Of a DNA stretch of 64,000 nucleotides, positions 44,900 to 57,427 are shown piece by piece. The DNA is from Archivesica marissinica (taxonomy: Eukaryota > Mollusca > Bivalvia > Venerida > Vesicomyidae). The position numbers were made by a program, and so were the translations under genes. The number at the start of each line of letters is the position of its first letter. The first letter of the stretch is position 1. A model generated the notes under the pieces. That model did not search any database, had not been told where the DNA came from, and was given only the letters and a program-made list of their open reading frames with translations. The DNA lies in assembly GCA_014843695.1 (NCBI GenBank), contig CM026403.1, positions 8,509,728 to 8,573,727 of the forward strand. Reading direction: 5' to 3'.

Positions 44900-45600
44900 C
44901 ATAACTGTGTTAATATTGTTGAAATAGTTAAATGCTGTGTCCTGCTAATGGCATTTGTCCCATACAGACTTATTTGAAGTAGATGCCTTTAATAACGGTT
45001 TAGATAATGTGTTAATATTGGTGCAAGGGTTAAATGCTTTGTCCTACTAAGGACACTTGTCCCCATACAGACTTATTTGAAGTAGATGCCTTTAATAACG
45101 GTTTAGATACTGTGTTAATATTGGTGCAAGGGAAATGCCTTGTCCTACTAAGGACACTTGTCCCCATACATACTTATTTGAAGTAGATGCCTTTAATAAT
45201 GGTTTAGATACTGTGTTAATATTGGTGCAAGGGTTAAATGCTTTGTCCTACTAAGGACACTTGTCCCCATACAGACTTATTTGAAGTAGATGCCTTTAAT
45301 AACGGTTTAGATACTGTGTTAATATTTGTGCAAGGGTTAAATGCTTTGTCCTACTAAGGACACTTGTCCCCATACAGACTTATTTGAAGTAGATGCCTTT
45401 AATAACGGTTTAGATACTGTGTTAATATTGGTGCAAGGGTTAAATGCTTTGTCCTACTAAGGACACTTGTCCCCATACAGACTTATTTGAAGTAGATGCC
45501 TTTAATAACGGTTTAGATACTGTGTTAATATTGGTGCAAGGGTTAAATGCTTTGTCCTACTAAGGACACTTGTCCCCATACAGACTTATTAGATTAGATG
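44900..45600. repeat. about 103-bp tandem repeat, 6-7 copies (left arm)
   Basis: Unit includes GTGCAAGGGTTAAATGC, CTACTAAGGACACTTGTCC, GAAGTAGATGCC and AATAACGGTTTAGATACTG; one copy lost 3 bp (45130). Mirrored at 50796-51496. Confidence 0.95.
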
Positions 45601-46003
45601 TCCTTAGTAATGGTGAAGATATATTTGACTTGCTAAAAACCTTGACCTGAATTGTATATGTTAAAGGGGCATAACTGTGAAAATACATATAAATGGTCCT
45701 CTCTACATCCGAATTGTTGGCTTTCAAGGAAAACAAAAATCATCTGGCTAACTAATTTTCTTTAAGATTGTTGCGGCGCAGCTGATCTGGATCCAAGTTG
45801 TTTGCAAATGTGATTTTATTTACTCACCAGGGGTTAAACATGGCAAGGACCTATCGAAGTGTATGATAATTGGAAACTGAATATATACACAATGTATATA
45901 GGATATTTAATTTGAAAAGTATCGAGTGGCCAAGCATAGAGATTACTCCAAAAACCAAGACTTACCACACATTTTGAACCTACAATGTTCTCCAATTTTC
46001 TGC
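45601..46003. other. unique arm sequence, no gene seen
   Basis: Includes a block (45785-45840) similar to 38040-38110. A minus-strand frame at 45834-46052 has no recognisable motif. Confidence 0.45.
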
Positions 46004-46565
46004 TATATCCAGAATATTTGGATATTTCTATATACATTAATATGCTTTTCACTCCAAATTATCAAATAAGGTAACCCAACTGTATTAATGAGGTTTTTCT
46101 TCTTGCGTTTATTTATCGTCGCTACCGGTTTCCCATATGAGCCACGCCTACTGAAGAGATTAGTCATGTTTAAATTTTGGAGGATAATGCAATGATACAG
46201 ACAGAGACCCATTCCAGAGTCTCCTCTGGGTCTTTTACGTGCACGGTGTACAGCACCGACACGAGACCTCGGTCGTAAGTCCCATCTGAAAGACTTAATT
46301 TTATTAGGGTCAGATGGTGGATTGAACCTGCGATCCCTGGATTACCCGTCCAATGTGTTAAATCACTGGAAAACAGATCCAAATAACATAAACTGTATTA
46401 ATGAGGTTTTATCAATACAACTGTATATATTTGAATATTAAAATCCGATGAGCCATGACCTGGGTTTTCTGAACACTTATTTGGTTTATCCAGAATATTT
46501 GTGTATTTCTACAAACATTAATATGTTGTTGACTCACACTGATCAAATAATATAACTTAATTATG
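46004..46565. repeat. local direct duplication interrupted by a SINE (left arm)
   Basis: ATCCAGAATATTTG..TATTTCTA..ACATTAATATG occurs at 46006-46045 and 46490-46530 with diverged flanks. The SINE (46098-46390) lies between the copies. Confidence 0.6.
46098..46390 (-). mobile_element. SINE family A with 20-bp target duplication (left arm copy)
   Basis: Reverse orientation: tail TTATTTATCGTCGCTACCGG on the left, head GGGTCAGATGG..ACCTGCGATCCCTGG..CACTGG on the right. Perfect direct repeats AACTGTATTAATGAGGTTTT lie at 46078-46097 and 46391-46410. The head is decayed (TTAAATCACTGG). Confidence 0.9.
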
Positions 46566-47032
46566 TTTGTATCACAAATGAGACCCTTGTACTATGACAT
46601 AAGGGGACTGTCCAATTTTAGCAATGTTGGACAGTATTTGGACTATTACTCTATCAAATGATTATTAAATGGAGTAAAATTCCTTCTAAGCACAGAATGT
46701 GACAATGTATAGACAAATAACCACACAATAACTAATTTGGTTAGAGAAAAAAAGTTGATCAAGATTTCTCACTGTTGATGTTTGACCACACAGTCTCTGA
46801 TCGACTTCAAATAGTGAATGGCAATATGGTTCCTACAGAGACACCGTCTGATGCGGAAGATGGACACCGTCTGAACCGGAAGTGGGGCATTCTAGATCCG
46901 GGTGTGAACGAAGCAATCACGCCATACACGCTCTGATGATACGCCTGTCAAGACGTATATTATCCACAGGAAACAGAAGCTGCCGTAGGGTACAAGATTG
47001 GTAAGTCTCTTATCCTATAGTAACTGCTTCAA

Positions 47033-47045
47033 TGGTGTCAGAAGT
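47033..47045 (+). promoter_or_regulatory. candidate tRNA primer-binding site
   Basis: TGGTGTCAGAAGT starts with TGG, as a site pairing with the 3' CCA of a tRNA must, and follows a CA-ending sequence. The position, about 480 bp before the first ORF, fits an LTR element. Confidence 0.6.
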
Positions 47046-47521
47046 TTGTTGGATGAAGGACTACACGCCGTGAAATACACGGAATAACACAGCGAGCACC
47101 CGTTGTGTGATTTTCAGGTTGTAAAATTCGCAGGTGTTGAAAGAACGTGGTGGTTGCTTGTTGGATTATAGAATCCGGTTTTAATCGTTAGGGGACAGGC
47201 GTAAGACGTCCTTTACCCATCGATTTCAGAAAAACAAGGCGCAGTTTGCTTGTTTTTGCTGATAGAAAACCGTCATAATAGGCAGACATTTGCGCACATG
47301 CATTACCGAAAGTGAACGGATTTACGACATTGGAACAGTTTCCTGGCCTTTATAGTTGGTCTAACCCATTTGATTGTAAATTACTTTCTTAAAAGGGGAA
47401 GGAGGGTCTCTGTCCTGTGTAGTGTCTCCGTTTGCTTTTGTTTTTTCAGGAAATTGGAAAAACTCACAAGTAAGTGTACATTTGTATGTCTATATAGTAG
47501 TTAGCATAAATACCTGTAACT

Positions 47522-47728
47522 ATGTCTGATAGTAACTCAGTCCTAGAAGGGAGGCGAATTGCCATTAATTATGCAACTAGTGAGCAACTGGTCATGATCC
47601 CTGGGATTAAAGCAAGGCTTGCCCATACGATCATTCTCATTAGAGAGAATAATGGCAATATTACTCCGGAGGTGTTATCCTCCATCACAAGGAGAAAACT
47701 GACCAGGGAGGCTAGGCTGTTCGGATGA
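47522..47728 (+). CDS. small helix-hairpin-helix protein upstream of gag
   Basis: 68-aa ORF. Residues about 16-56 read INYATSEQLVMIPGIKARLA, then HTIILIRENNGNITPEVLSSI. This matches the ComEA-like helix-hairpin-helix pattern (IN.AT.EQL..IPGI...A..II..R..NG.I), in which the PGI hairpin contacts DNA backbone without sequence preference. The stop overlaps the next start as ATGA (47725-47728), suggesting coupled translation by reinitiation, or a frameshift product. A basic tail (RRKLTREARLF) follows. A nucleic-acid binding role is inferred, not shown. Confidence 0.75.
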   Translation: MSDSNSVLEGRRIAINYATSEQLVMIPGIKARLAHTIILIRENNGNITPEVLSSITRRKLTREARLFG

Positions 47729-48579
47729 TAGATTTCAGACCAAATGGTCAGCTACCATCCGGAGAATCTTCTTCTTCAGAGTCTGATCATGATGATCAGT
47801 ATGCTCAAATGCTTGGTGATAGATTACCGCTATCCGAGGAGGCTAGACAGTCTGATTGGACCGATGTTCTCAAGACATTGAACACGGCGACTGGTCTGGT
47901 CCAACAGAGGGTGGAAGAAAAGGGCTCAATAGAGAAACCAGTGAAGGACTCTGCCCTGTATAACCCACCTTCTGCTGAGGAGCTATATCCCTTTCAAAGT
48001 AAGAAACGGGAAAGTAGGCTCCAGAACTATGATGGCTATGGCATACCTTCAGGTGGGAATCCGTTTTCGCCAGACTACAACCCTAATGTGTATGACCCGA
48101 TAGGTCGGGAACAAAGTACACATCATGTTGGGCATCAGGCAACTGATATATTCAGTGAAACACGAGTGCGGTCCCGTGTTCGGGAACCAGTAACTAAAAG
48201 GTGTTATGCGCCTGATGATGGCGACAGCAGTACTGATGATGAATTCAGTATACGACCGAGTCGTATGGACAAAGGTAGCAAGTCAGCAGGTCAGGACCTG
48301 CATTATAGGCGACAACGGGCTAGAGATGTAATAAACATGTTGCCCAAAAATCTAACGTATGATGGCAAGGGTAATTGGACTGCATTCAAGCAGAAGTTTG
48401 TCCGTTTTGCACATGCATGTGAATGGACCAAGGATGAATGTTTGAATTGTCTGTGCTGGAGCCTTACTGGAAAGGCTGCAGACTTCTACGCTATATTAAC
48501 AGAGCGTAGAGAAGGTCTGTCTTATCGCAGACTCATGCAAAAGCTAGAGAGTCGGTTTGGTGCGAAAGAGCTTCCAGCA
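47725..48579 (+). CDS. gag: Gag of a Ty3/gypsy-type retrotransposon, truncated by the gap
   Basis: The ORF opens at the ATGA overlap and stays open for 285 codons to the gap. The N-terminal 200 residues are polar and acidic (SSSSESDHDDQYAQ, DSSTDDEFS). The C-terminal part, MLPKNLTYDGKGNWTAFKQK then FVRFAHACEWTKDECLNCLC, WSLTGKAADFYAIL and LMQKLESRFG, matches the retrotransposon Gag capsid pattern: Y.G...W..F...F......W........L...L.G.A...Y. A zinc knuckle and protease/RT would lie in or beyond the gap. The frame shown reading through the N run to 49710 is not meaningful, because the right flank is palindrome-arm sequence. Confidence 0.8.
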
Positions 48580-49579
48580 NNNNNNNNNNNNNNNNNNNNN
48601 NNNNNNNNNNNNNNNNNNNNNNNNNNNNNNNNNNNNNNNNNNNNNNNNNNNNNNNNNNNNNNNNNNNNNNNNNNNNNNNNNNNNNNNNNNNNNNNNNNNN
48701 NNNNNNNNNNNNNNNNNNNNNNNNNNNNNNNNNNNNNNNNNNNNNNNNNNNNNNNNNNNNNNNNNNNNNNNNNNNNNNNNNNNNNNNNNNNNNNNNNNNN
48801 NNNNNNNNNNNNNNNNNNNNNNNNNNNNNNNNNNNNNNNNNNNNNNNNNNNNNNNNNNNNNNNNNNNNNNNNNNNNNNNNNNNNNNNNNNNNNNNNNNNN
48901 NNNNNNNNNNNNNNNNNNNNNNNNNNNNNNNNNNNNNNNNNNNNNNNNNNNNNNNNNNNNNNNNNNNNNNNNNNNNNNNNNNNNNNNNNNNNNNNNNNNN
49001 NNNNNNNNNNNNNNNNNNNNNNNNNNNNNNNNNNNNNNNNNNNNNNNNNNNNNNNNNNNNNNNNNNNNNNNNNNNNNNNNNNNNNNNNNNNNNNNNNNNN
49101 NNNNNNNNNNNNNNNNNNNNNNNNNNNNNNNNNNNNNNNNNNNNNNNNNNNNNNNNNNNNNNNNNNNNNNNNNNNNNNNNNNNNNNNNNNNNNNNNNNNN
49201 NNNNNNNNNNNNNNNNNNNNNNNNNNNNNNNNNNNNNNNNNNNNNNNNNNNNNNNNNNNNNNNNNNNNNNNNNNNNNNNNNNNNNNNNNNNNNNNNNNNN
49301 NNNNNNNNNNNNNNNNNNNNNNNNNNNNNNNNNNNNNNNNNNNNNNNNNNNNNNNNNNNNNNNNNNNNNNNNNNNNNNNNNNNNNNNNNNNNNNNNNNNN
49401 NNNNNNNNNNNNNNNNNNNNNNNNNNNNNNNNNNNNNNNNNNNNNNNNNNNNNNNNNNNNNNNNNNNNNNNNNNNNNNNNNNNNNNNNNNNNNNNNNNNN
49501 NNNNNNNNNNNNNNNNNNNNNNNNNNNNNNNNNNNNNNNNNNNNNNNNNNNNNNNNNNNNNNNNNNNNNNNNNNNNNNN
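48580..49579. other. assembly gap, exactly 1000 N
   Basis: Nominal gap. The right contig starts only 5 bp before the inner boundary of the right palindrome arm. Confidence 0.99.
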
Positions 49580-50005
49580 AATGCTTTGAAGTCGATCAGA
49601 GACTGTGTGGTCAAACATCAACAGTGAGAAATCTTGATCAACTTTTTTTCTCTAACCAAATTAGTTATTGTGTGGTTATTTGTCTATACATTGTCACATT
49701 CTGTGCTTAGAAGGAATTTTACTCCATTTAATAATCATTTGATAGAGTAATAGTCCAAATACTGTCCAACATTGCTAAAATTGGACAGTCCCCTTATGTC
49801 ATAGTACAAGGGTCTCATTTGTGATACAAACATAATTAAGTTATATTATTTGATCAGTGTGAGTCAACAACATATTAATGTTTGTAGAAATACACAAATA
49901 TTCTGGATAAACCAAATAAGTGTTCAGAAAACCCAGGTCATGGCTCATCGGATTTTAATATTCAAATATATACAGTTGTATTGATAAAACCTCATTAATA
50001 CAGTT

Positions 50006-50298
50006 TATGTTATTTGGATCTGTTTTCCAGTGATTTAACACATTGGACGGGTAATCCAGGGATCGCAGGTTCAATCCACCATCTGACCCTAATAAAATTA
50101 AGTCTTTCAGATGGGACTTACGACCGAGGTCTCGTGTCGGTGCTGTACACCGTGCACGTAAAAGACCCAGAGGAGACTCTGGAATGGGTCTCTGTCTGTA
50201 TCATTGCATTATCCTCCAAAATTTAAACATGACTAATCTCTTCAGTAGGCGTGGCTCATATGGGAAACCGGTAGCGACGATAAATAAACGCAAGAAGA
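50006..50298 (+). mobile_element. SINE family A with 20-bp target duplication (right arm copy)
   Basis: Mirror of 46098-46390, in forward orientation, with the direct repeats at 49986-50005 and 50299-50318 (reverse complement of those in the left arm). Confidence 0.9.
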
Positions 50299-50795
50299 AA
50301 AACCTCATTAATACAGTTGGGTTACCTTATTTGATAATTTGGAGTGAAAAGCATATTAATGTATATAGAAATATCCAAATATTCTGGATATAGCAGAAAA
50401 TTGGAGAACATTGTAGGTTCAAAATGTGTGGTAAGTCTTGGTTTTTGGAGTAATCTCTATGCTTGGCCACTCGATACTTTTCAAATTAAATATCCTATAT
50501 ACATTGTGTATATATTCAGTTTCCAATTATCATACACTTCGATAGGTCCTTGCCATGTTTAACCCCTGGTGAGTAAATAAAATCACATTTGCAAACAACT
50601 TGGATCCAGATCAGCTGCGCCGCAACAATCTTAAAGAAAATTAGTTAGCCAGATGATTTTTGTTTTCCTTGAAAGCCAACAATTCGGATGTAGAGAGGAC
50701 CATTTATATGTATTTTCACAGTTATGCCCCTTTAACATATACAATTCAGGTCAAGGTTTTTAGCAAGTCAAATATATCTTCACCATTACTAAGGA

Positions 50796-51496
50796 CATCT
50801 AATCTAATAAGTCTGTATGGGGACAAGTGTCCTTAGTAGGACAAAGCATTTAACCCTTGCACCAATATTAACACAGTATCTAAACCGTTATTAAAGGCAT
50901 CTACTTCAAATAAGTCTGTATGGGGACAAGTGTCCTTAGTAGGACAAAGCATTTAACCCTTGCACCAATATTAACACAGTATCTAAACCGTTATTAAAGG
51001 CATCTACTTCAAATAAGTCTGTATGGGGACAAGTGTCCTTAGTAGGACAAAGCATTTAACCCTTGCACAAATATTAACACAGTATCTAAACCGTTATTAA
51101 AGGCATCTACTTCAAATAAGTCTGTATGGGGACAAGTGTCCTTAGTAGGACAAAGCATTTAACCCTTGCACCAATATTAACACAGTATCTAAGCCATTAT
51201 TAAAGGCATCTACTTCAAATAAGTATGTATGGGGACAAGTGTCCTTAGTAGGACAAGGCATTTCCCTTGCACCAATATTAACACAGTATCTAAACCGTTA
51301 TTAAAGGCATCTACTTCAAATAAGTCTGTATGGGGACAAGTGTCCTTAGTAGGACAAAGCATTTAACCCTTGCACCAATATTAACACATTATCTAAACCG
51401 TTATTAAAGGCATCTACTTCAAATAAGTCTGTATGGGACAAATGCCATTAGCAGGACACAGCATTTAACTATTTCAACAATATTAACACAGTTATG
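50796..51496. repeat. about 103-bp tandem repeat (right arm)
   Basis: Mirror of 44900-45600, including the copy with the 3-bp deletion. One visible substitution: CTAAGCC near 51190 against CTAAACC expected from the left arm. Confidence 0.95.
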
Positions 51497-51798
51497 TCCA
51501 TTTTTAACTTACAAAATAATTGTTTTCATTAATACTTTTTTATAAATTGAAATACCTTGAACAGACAAACACTTGCATTTGATTGTGAATGACATGCTTA
51601 CATGTTGCTGAGAGCAGACAAACACTCGCAAATCTTGGATATGATTGTGAATGGCATGCATACATGTTGCCAAGAGCAGACAAACACGCACAATTCTTGC
51701 ATATGTTTGTAATAGCCGAGGTGTGAGGAATACCTAGTATCTTGTTGTGTATATGAATAGATTGTGACAAGATGTTTTATATCAGTGTAGGGGTGGAG

Positions 51799-51904
51799 AT
51801 GGCAGAGGAGGACGACTCTGTGGTGGTGGAGCAGCGGGACTGCCAGGTGACGGAGCAGCGGCTCTGCCAGGTGACTGTGGACGATCGACTAACCGTTGAA
51901 GACG
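51799..51904 (+). CDS. acidic hypothetical protein, exon 1 (right arm copy)
   Basis: ATG at 51799 in GGGGTGGAGATGG, 35 codons plus one base, donor GAAGACG|GTAAGT. Encodes MAEEDDSVVVEQRDCQ, VTEQRLCQVT and VDDRLTVEDG; DCQVTEQR/LCQVT is a small internal repeat. Spliced to 58944 it continues GTEDAVVGVMTTQLAVER in frame, which supports a real two-exon gene. No homology recognised. The two copies point away from the palindrome centre. The about 7-kb intron is largely minisatellite. Confidence 0.55.
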
Positions 51905-51990
51905 GTAAGTCTCCCATTTTTGAAATCAGTTCATGATCTCGAAAGAATAAATGTTGCTTTTATATGTAGAGTCTATTATATTATGATAGT

Positions 51991-52584
51991 ACTGGAGGTT
52001 AACATCACATAATGTCTGCTACCCATACTGGAGGTTAACATCACATAATGTCTGCTACCCATACTGGAGGTTAACATCACATAATGTATGCTACCCATAC
52101 TGGAGGTTAACAACATCACATAATGTCTGCTACCCATACTGGAGGTTCACAACATCACATAATGTCTGCTACCGATACCGGAGGTTCACAACATCGCATA
52201 ATGTCTGCTACCCACACTGGAGGTTAATAACATCACATAATGTCTGCTACCCACCCTGGAGGTTAACAACATCACATAATGTCTGCTACCCATACTGGAG
52301 GTTAACAACATCACATAATGTCTGCTACCCATACTGGAGGTTCACAACATCACATAATGTCTGCTACCGATACCGGAGGTTCACAACATCGCATAATGTC
52401 TGCTACCCACACTGGAGGTTCACAACATCGCATAATGTCTGCTACCCACACTGGAGGTTAATAACATCACATACTGTCTGCTACCCACACTGGAGGTTAA
52501 CAACATCACATAATGTCTGCTACCCATACTGGAGGTTAACAACATCACATAATGTCTGCTACCCATACTGGAGGTTAACAACAT
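51991..52584. repeat. 39-bp minisatellite (right arm)
   Basis: Mirror of 43812-44405, with the same shortened units at the end next to exon 1. Confidence 0.95.
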
Positions 52585-52660
52585 CAACACAATGGTTTTA
52601 TAACACCTTACATTTGCTTGCATCGAGTTTTAACCTGGAGACGTGATAGATATTATATAT

Positions 52661-55600
52661 GCGAGACATTTCCTCACACAAGTTGATGTTTCCTCGTAGT
52701 GTGAGACATTTCCTCACACAAGTTGATGTTTCCTCGTAGTGTGAGACATATCCTCACACAAGTTGATGTTTCCTCGTAGTGTGAGACATATCCTCACACA
52801 AGTTGATGTTTCCTCGTAGTGTGAGACATATCCTCACACAAGTTGATGTTTCCTCGTAGTGTGAGACATTTCCTCACACAAGTTGATGTTTCCTCGTAGT
52901 GTGAGACATATCCTCACACAATTTAGTGCTTCCACCTTGTGAGACATTTCCTCACACGATCTGATGCGTCCTCGTGGTGTGAGACATATCCTCACACAAT
53001 TGTATTCATCCTCGTGGTGTGAGACATATCCTCGCACAATTTAATTCTTCCATCTTGTGAGACATATCCTTGCACAATTGATGCTTCCTCGTGATGTGAG
53101 ACATATCCTTGTACAATTGTATGCATCCTAGTGGTGTGAGACATATCCTTGCACAATTGTATTCATCCTAGTGGTGTGAGACATATCCTTGCACAATTGT
53201 ATTCATCCTAGTGGTGTGAGACATATCCTCACACAATTGTATTCATCCTCGTGGTGTGAGACATATCCTCACACAATTGTATTCATCCTCGTGGTGTGAG
53301 ACATATCCTCACACAAGTGTATTCATCCTCGTGGTGTGAGACATATCCTCGCACAATTTAATTCTTCCATCTTGTGAGACATATCCTTGCACAATTGATG
53401 CTTCCTCGTAGTGTGCGACATTTCCTTGCACAATTGTATGCATCCTAGTGGTGTGAGACATATCCTTGCACAATTGTATTCATCCTCGTGATGTGAGACA
53501 TATCCTTGCACAATTGTATGCATCCTAGTGGTGTGAGACATATCATTGCACAATTGTATGCATCCTAGTGGTGTGAGACATATCCTTGCACAATTGTATG
53601 CATCCTAGTGGTGTGAGACATATCCTTGCACAATTGTATGCATCCTAGTGGTGTGAGACATATCCTTGCACAATTGTATTCATCCTAGTGGTGTGAGACA
53701 TATCCTTGCACAATTGTATTCATCCTCGTGGTGTGAGACATATCCTTGCACAATTGTATTCATCCTAGTGGTGTGAGACATATACTCGCATAATTGTATT
53801 CATCCTAGTGGTGTGCGACATATCCTCGCATAATTGTATTCATCCTAGTGGTGTGCGACATATCCTCGCACAATTGATGCTTCCTCGTAGTGTGCGACAT
53901 TTCCTTGCACAATTGTATTCATCCTCGTGATGTGAGACATATCCTTGTACAAGTGTATGCATCCTAGTGGTGTGAGACATATCCTTGCACAATTGTATTC
54001 ATCCTAGTGGTGTGAGACATATCCTTGCACAATTGTATTCATCCTAGTGGTGTGAGACATATCCTTGTACAAGTGTATGCATCCGAGTTGTGTGAGACAT
54101 ATCCTTGCACAATTGTATTCATCCGAGTGGTGTGAGACATATCCTTGCACAATTGTATTCATCCTAGTGGTGTGAGACATATCCTTGCACAATTGTATTC
54201 ATACTAGTGGTGTGAGACATATCCTTGCACAATTGTATTCATCCTCGTGGTGTGAGACATATCCTTGCACAATTGTATTCATCCGAGTGGTGTGAGACAT
54301 ATCCTTGCACAATTGTATTCATCCTAGTGGTGTGAGACATATCCTTGCACAATTGTATGCATCCTAGTGGTGTGAGACATATCCTTGCACAATTGTATGC
54401 ATCCTAGTGGTGTGAGACATATCCTTGCACAATTGTATTCATCCTAGTGGTGTGAGACATATCCTTGCACAATTGTATTCATCCTCGTGGTGTGAGACAT
54501 ATCCTTGCACAATTGTATTCATCCGAGTGGTGTGAGACATATCCTTGCACAATTGTATTCATCCTAGTGGTGTGAGACATATCCTTGCACAATTGTATGC
54601 ATCCTAGTGGTGTGCGACATATCCTTGCACAATTGTATTCATCCTAGTGGTGTGCGACATATCCTCGCACAATTGATGCTTCCTCGTAGTGTGCGACATT
54701 TCCTTGCACAATTGTATTCATCCTCGTGATGTGAGACATATCCTTGTACAAGTGTATGCATCCGAGTAGTGTGAGACATATCCTTGCATAATTGTATTCA
54801 TCCGAGTGGTGTGAGACATATCCTTGCACAATTGTATTCATCCTCGTGGTGTGAGACATATCCTTGCACAATTGTATTCATCCGAGTGGTGTGAGACATA
54901 TCCTTGCACAATTGTATTCATCCTAGTGGTGTGAGACGTATCCTCGCACAATTTGATGCTTCCTCCTTGTGAGAAATATCCTTGTACAATTGTATGCATC
55001 CTCGTGGTGTGAGACATATCCTTGCACAATTGTATTCATCCTCGTGATGTGAGACATATCCTTGCACAATTGTATGCATCCTAGTGGTGTGAGACATATC
55101 CTTGCACAATTGTATGCATCCTAGTGGTGTGAGACATATCCTTGCACAATTGTATGCATCCTAGTGGTGTGAGACATATCCTTGCACAATTGTATGCATC
55201 CTAGTGGTGTGAGACATTTTGACATTGTATGCATCCTAGTGGTGTGCATATCCTTGCACAATTGTATGCATCCTAGTGGTGTGAGACATATCCTTGCACA
55301 ATTGTATTCATCCTCGTGGTGTGAGACATATCCTTGCACAATTGTATGCATCCTAGTGGTGTGAGACATATCCTCGCATAATTGTATTCATCCTAGTGGT
55401 GTGCGACATATCCTCGCATAATTGTATTCATCCTAGTGGTGTGCGACATATCCTCGCACAATTGATGCTTCCTCGTAGTGTGCGACATTTTCTTGCACAC
55501 TTGTATTCATCCTCGTGATGTGAGACATATCCTTGTACAAGTGTATGCATCCTAGTGGTGTGAGACATATCCTTGCACAATTGTATTCATCCGAGTGGTG

Positions 55601-57017
55601 TGAGACATATCCTTGCACAATTGTATTCATCCTAGTGGTGTGAGACATATCCTTGCACAATTGTATTCATCCTAGTGGTGTGAGACATATACTCGCATAA
55701 TTGTATTCATCCTAGTGGTGTGCGACATATCCTCGCATAATTGTATTCATCCTAGTGGTGTGCGACATATCCTCGCACAATTGATGCTTCCTCGTAGTGT
55801 GCGACATTTCCTTGCACAATTGTATTCATCCTCGTGATGTGAGACATATCCTTGTACAAGTGTATGCATCCGAGTTGTGTGAGACATATCCTTGCACAAT
55901 TGTATTCATCCTAGTGGTGTGAGACATATCCTTGCACAATTGTATGCATCCTAGTGGTGTGAGACATATCCTTGCACAATTGTATGCATCCTAGTGGTGT
56001 GAGACATATCCTTGCACAATTGTATTCATCCTAGTGGTGTGAGACATATCCTTGCACAATTGTATTCATCCTCGTGGTGTGAGACATATCCTTGCACAAT
56101 TGTATTCATCCGAGTGGTGTGAGACATATCCTTGCACAATTGTATTCATCCTAGTGGTGTGAGACATATCCTTGCACAATTGTATGCATCCTAGTGGTGT
56201 GAGACATATCCTTGCACAATTGTATGCATCCTAGTGGTGTGAGACATATCCTTGCACAATTGTATTCATCCTAGTGGTGTGAGACATATCCTTGCACAAT
56301 TGTATTCATCCTCGTGGTGTGAGACATATCCTTGCACAATTGTATTCATCCGAGTGGTGTGAGACATATCCTTGCACAATTGTATTCATCCTAGTGGTAT
56401 GAGACATATCCTTGCACAATTGTATTCATCCGAGTGGTGCGAGACATATCCTTGCACAATTGTATTCATCCTAGTGGTGTGAGACATATCCTCGCACAAT
56501 TTGATGCTTCCTCCTTGTGAGACATATCCTTGCACAATTGTATTCATCCGAGTGGTGTGAGACATATCCTTGCACAATTGTATTCATCCTCGTGGTGTGA
56601 GACATATCCTTGCACAATTGTATTCATCCGAGTGGTGTGAGACATATCCTTGCACAATTGTATGCATCCTAGTGGTGTGAGACATATCCTTGCACAATTG
56701 TATTCATCCTAGTGGTGTGAGACATATCCTTGCACAATTGTATTCATCCTCGTGGTGTGAGACATATCCTTGCACAATTGTATTCATCCTCGTGGTGTGA
56801 GACATATCCTTGCACAATTGTATTCATCCTAGTGGTGTGAGACATATCCTTGCACAATTGTATTCATCCGAGTGGTGTGAGACATATCCTTGCACAATTG
56901 TATTCATCCTAGTGGTGTGAGACATATCCTCGCACAATTTGATGCTTCCTCCTTGTGAGACATATCCTTGTACAATTGTATGCATCCTCGTGGTGTGCGA
57001 CATTTCCTCACACAATG
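52661..57017. repeat. 40-bp minisatellite (right arm)
   Basis: Mirror of 39413-43735. The one clear difference is 55205-55250, where ACATTTTGACATTGTATGC and TGTGCATATCC replace the left-arm sequence and about 34 bp are added. Confidence 0.97.
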
Positions 57018-57427
57018 TGAAATATTGGGTAGGGAACTATGGCCATCCCCACTGCCAGATTCTTGTTTAGTTTGTGTGTCCAACACCTCATCATGATTCA
57101 TACTTGGCATTGTGACATGCCTTGATGTGTAGATATCGTGATCTGGACACGAGAGCCTTTTCTTATCCCTCAACATTTCGGTTATTTTGGCGATGCTGTG
57201 CATCTGTCCGAAGCCAGTTCTCGGTAATCAAATGGTGGAATTGTACGAAACTTTGAATATGTATTGCCATAGTGTGGTGGACCATATGCACTTTTCGTAG
57301 GAATCGTGCTAGTATCACCATGGTTATTGTCCTCACTTGTATGGTAAACTGTGCATGTCTGTAGCGTCCACTTCCATGGTAAACTGCATGTCGGTAGCGT
57401 CCACTCCCATTCACTTGTATGGTAAAC

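Larger units (their letters stand above)
35666..46811 (+). repeat. left arm of an 11-kb inverted repeat
   Basis: Mirrors 49585-60768 on the other strand. Paired positions sum to 96396 in the inner part (41287-46811), 96430 in 35800-41000 and 96434 at the outer end. Only two length changes are needed: about 34 bp in the 40-bp array (near 41180 versus 55210-55250) and 4 bp in a CA microsatellite (35758-35774 versus 60658-60677). Substitutions are rare (e.g. near 45200 versus 51193). Confidence 0.95.
46812..48579 (+). mobile_element. 5' part of an LTR retrotransposon (Ty3/gypsy type) at the palindrome centre
   Basis: Unique to the centre, between the arms. 47033-47045 reads TGGTGTCAGAAGT, a primer-binding-site-like motif complementary to a tRNA 3' end in ...ACACCA, just after CTTCA (possible LTR end, 47031). 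A short 5' LTR may therefore span from about 46814 to 47031; its start is inferred. A noncoding leader follows, then two overlapping ORFs (47522 and 47725). Pol is lost in the gap. Confidence 0.7.

Noticed and set aside
48533..49627. Frames made almost entirely of unknown residues
   Set aside because: They consist of N and carry no information.
47725..49710. A 661-residue protein reading through the 1000-N gap
   Set aside because: The gap length is nominal and the sequence after it belongs to the palindrome arm, so the joined frame is meaningless.
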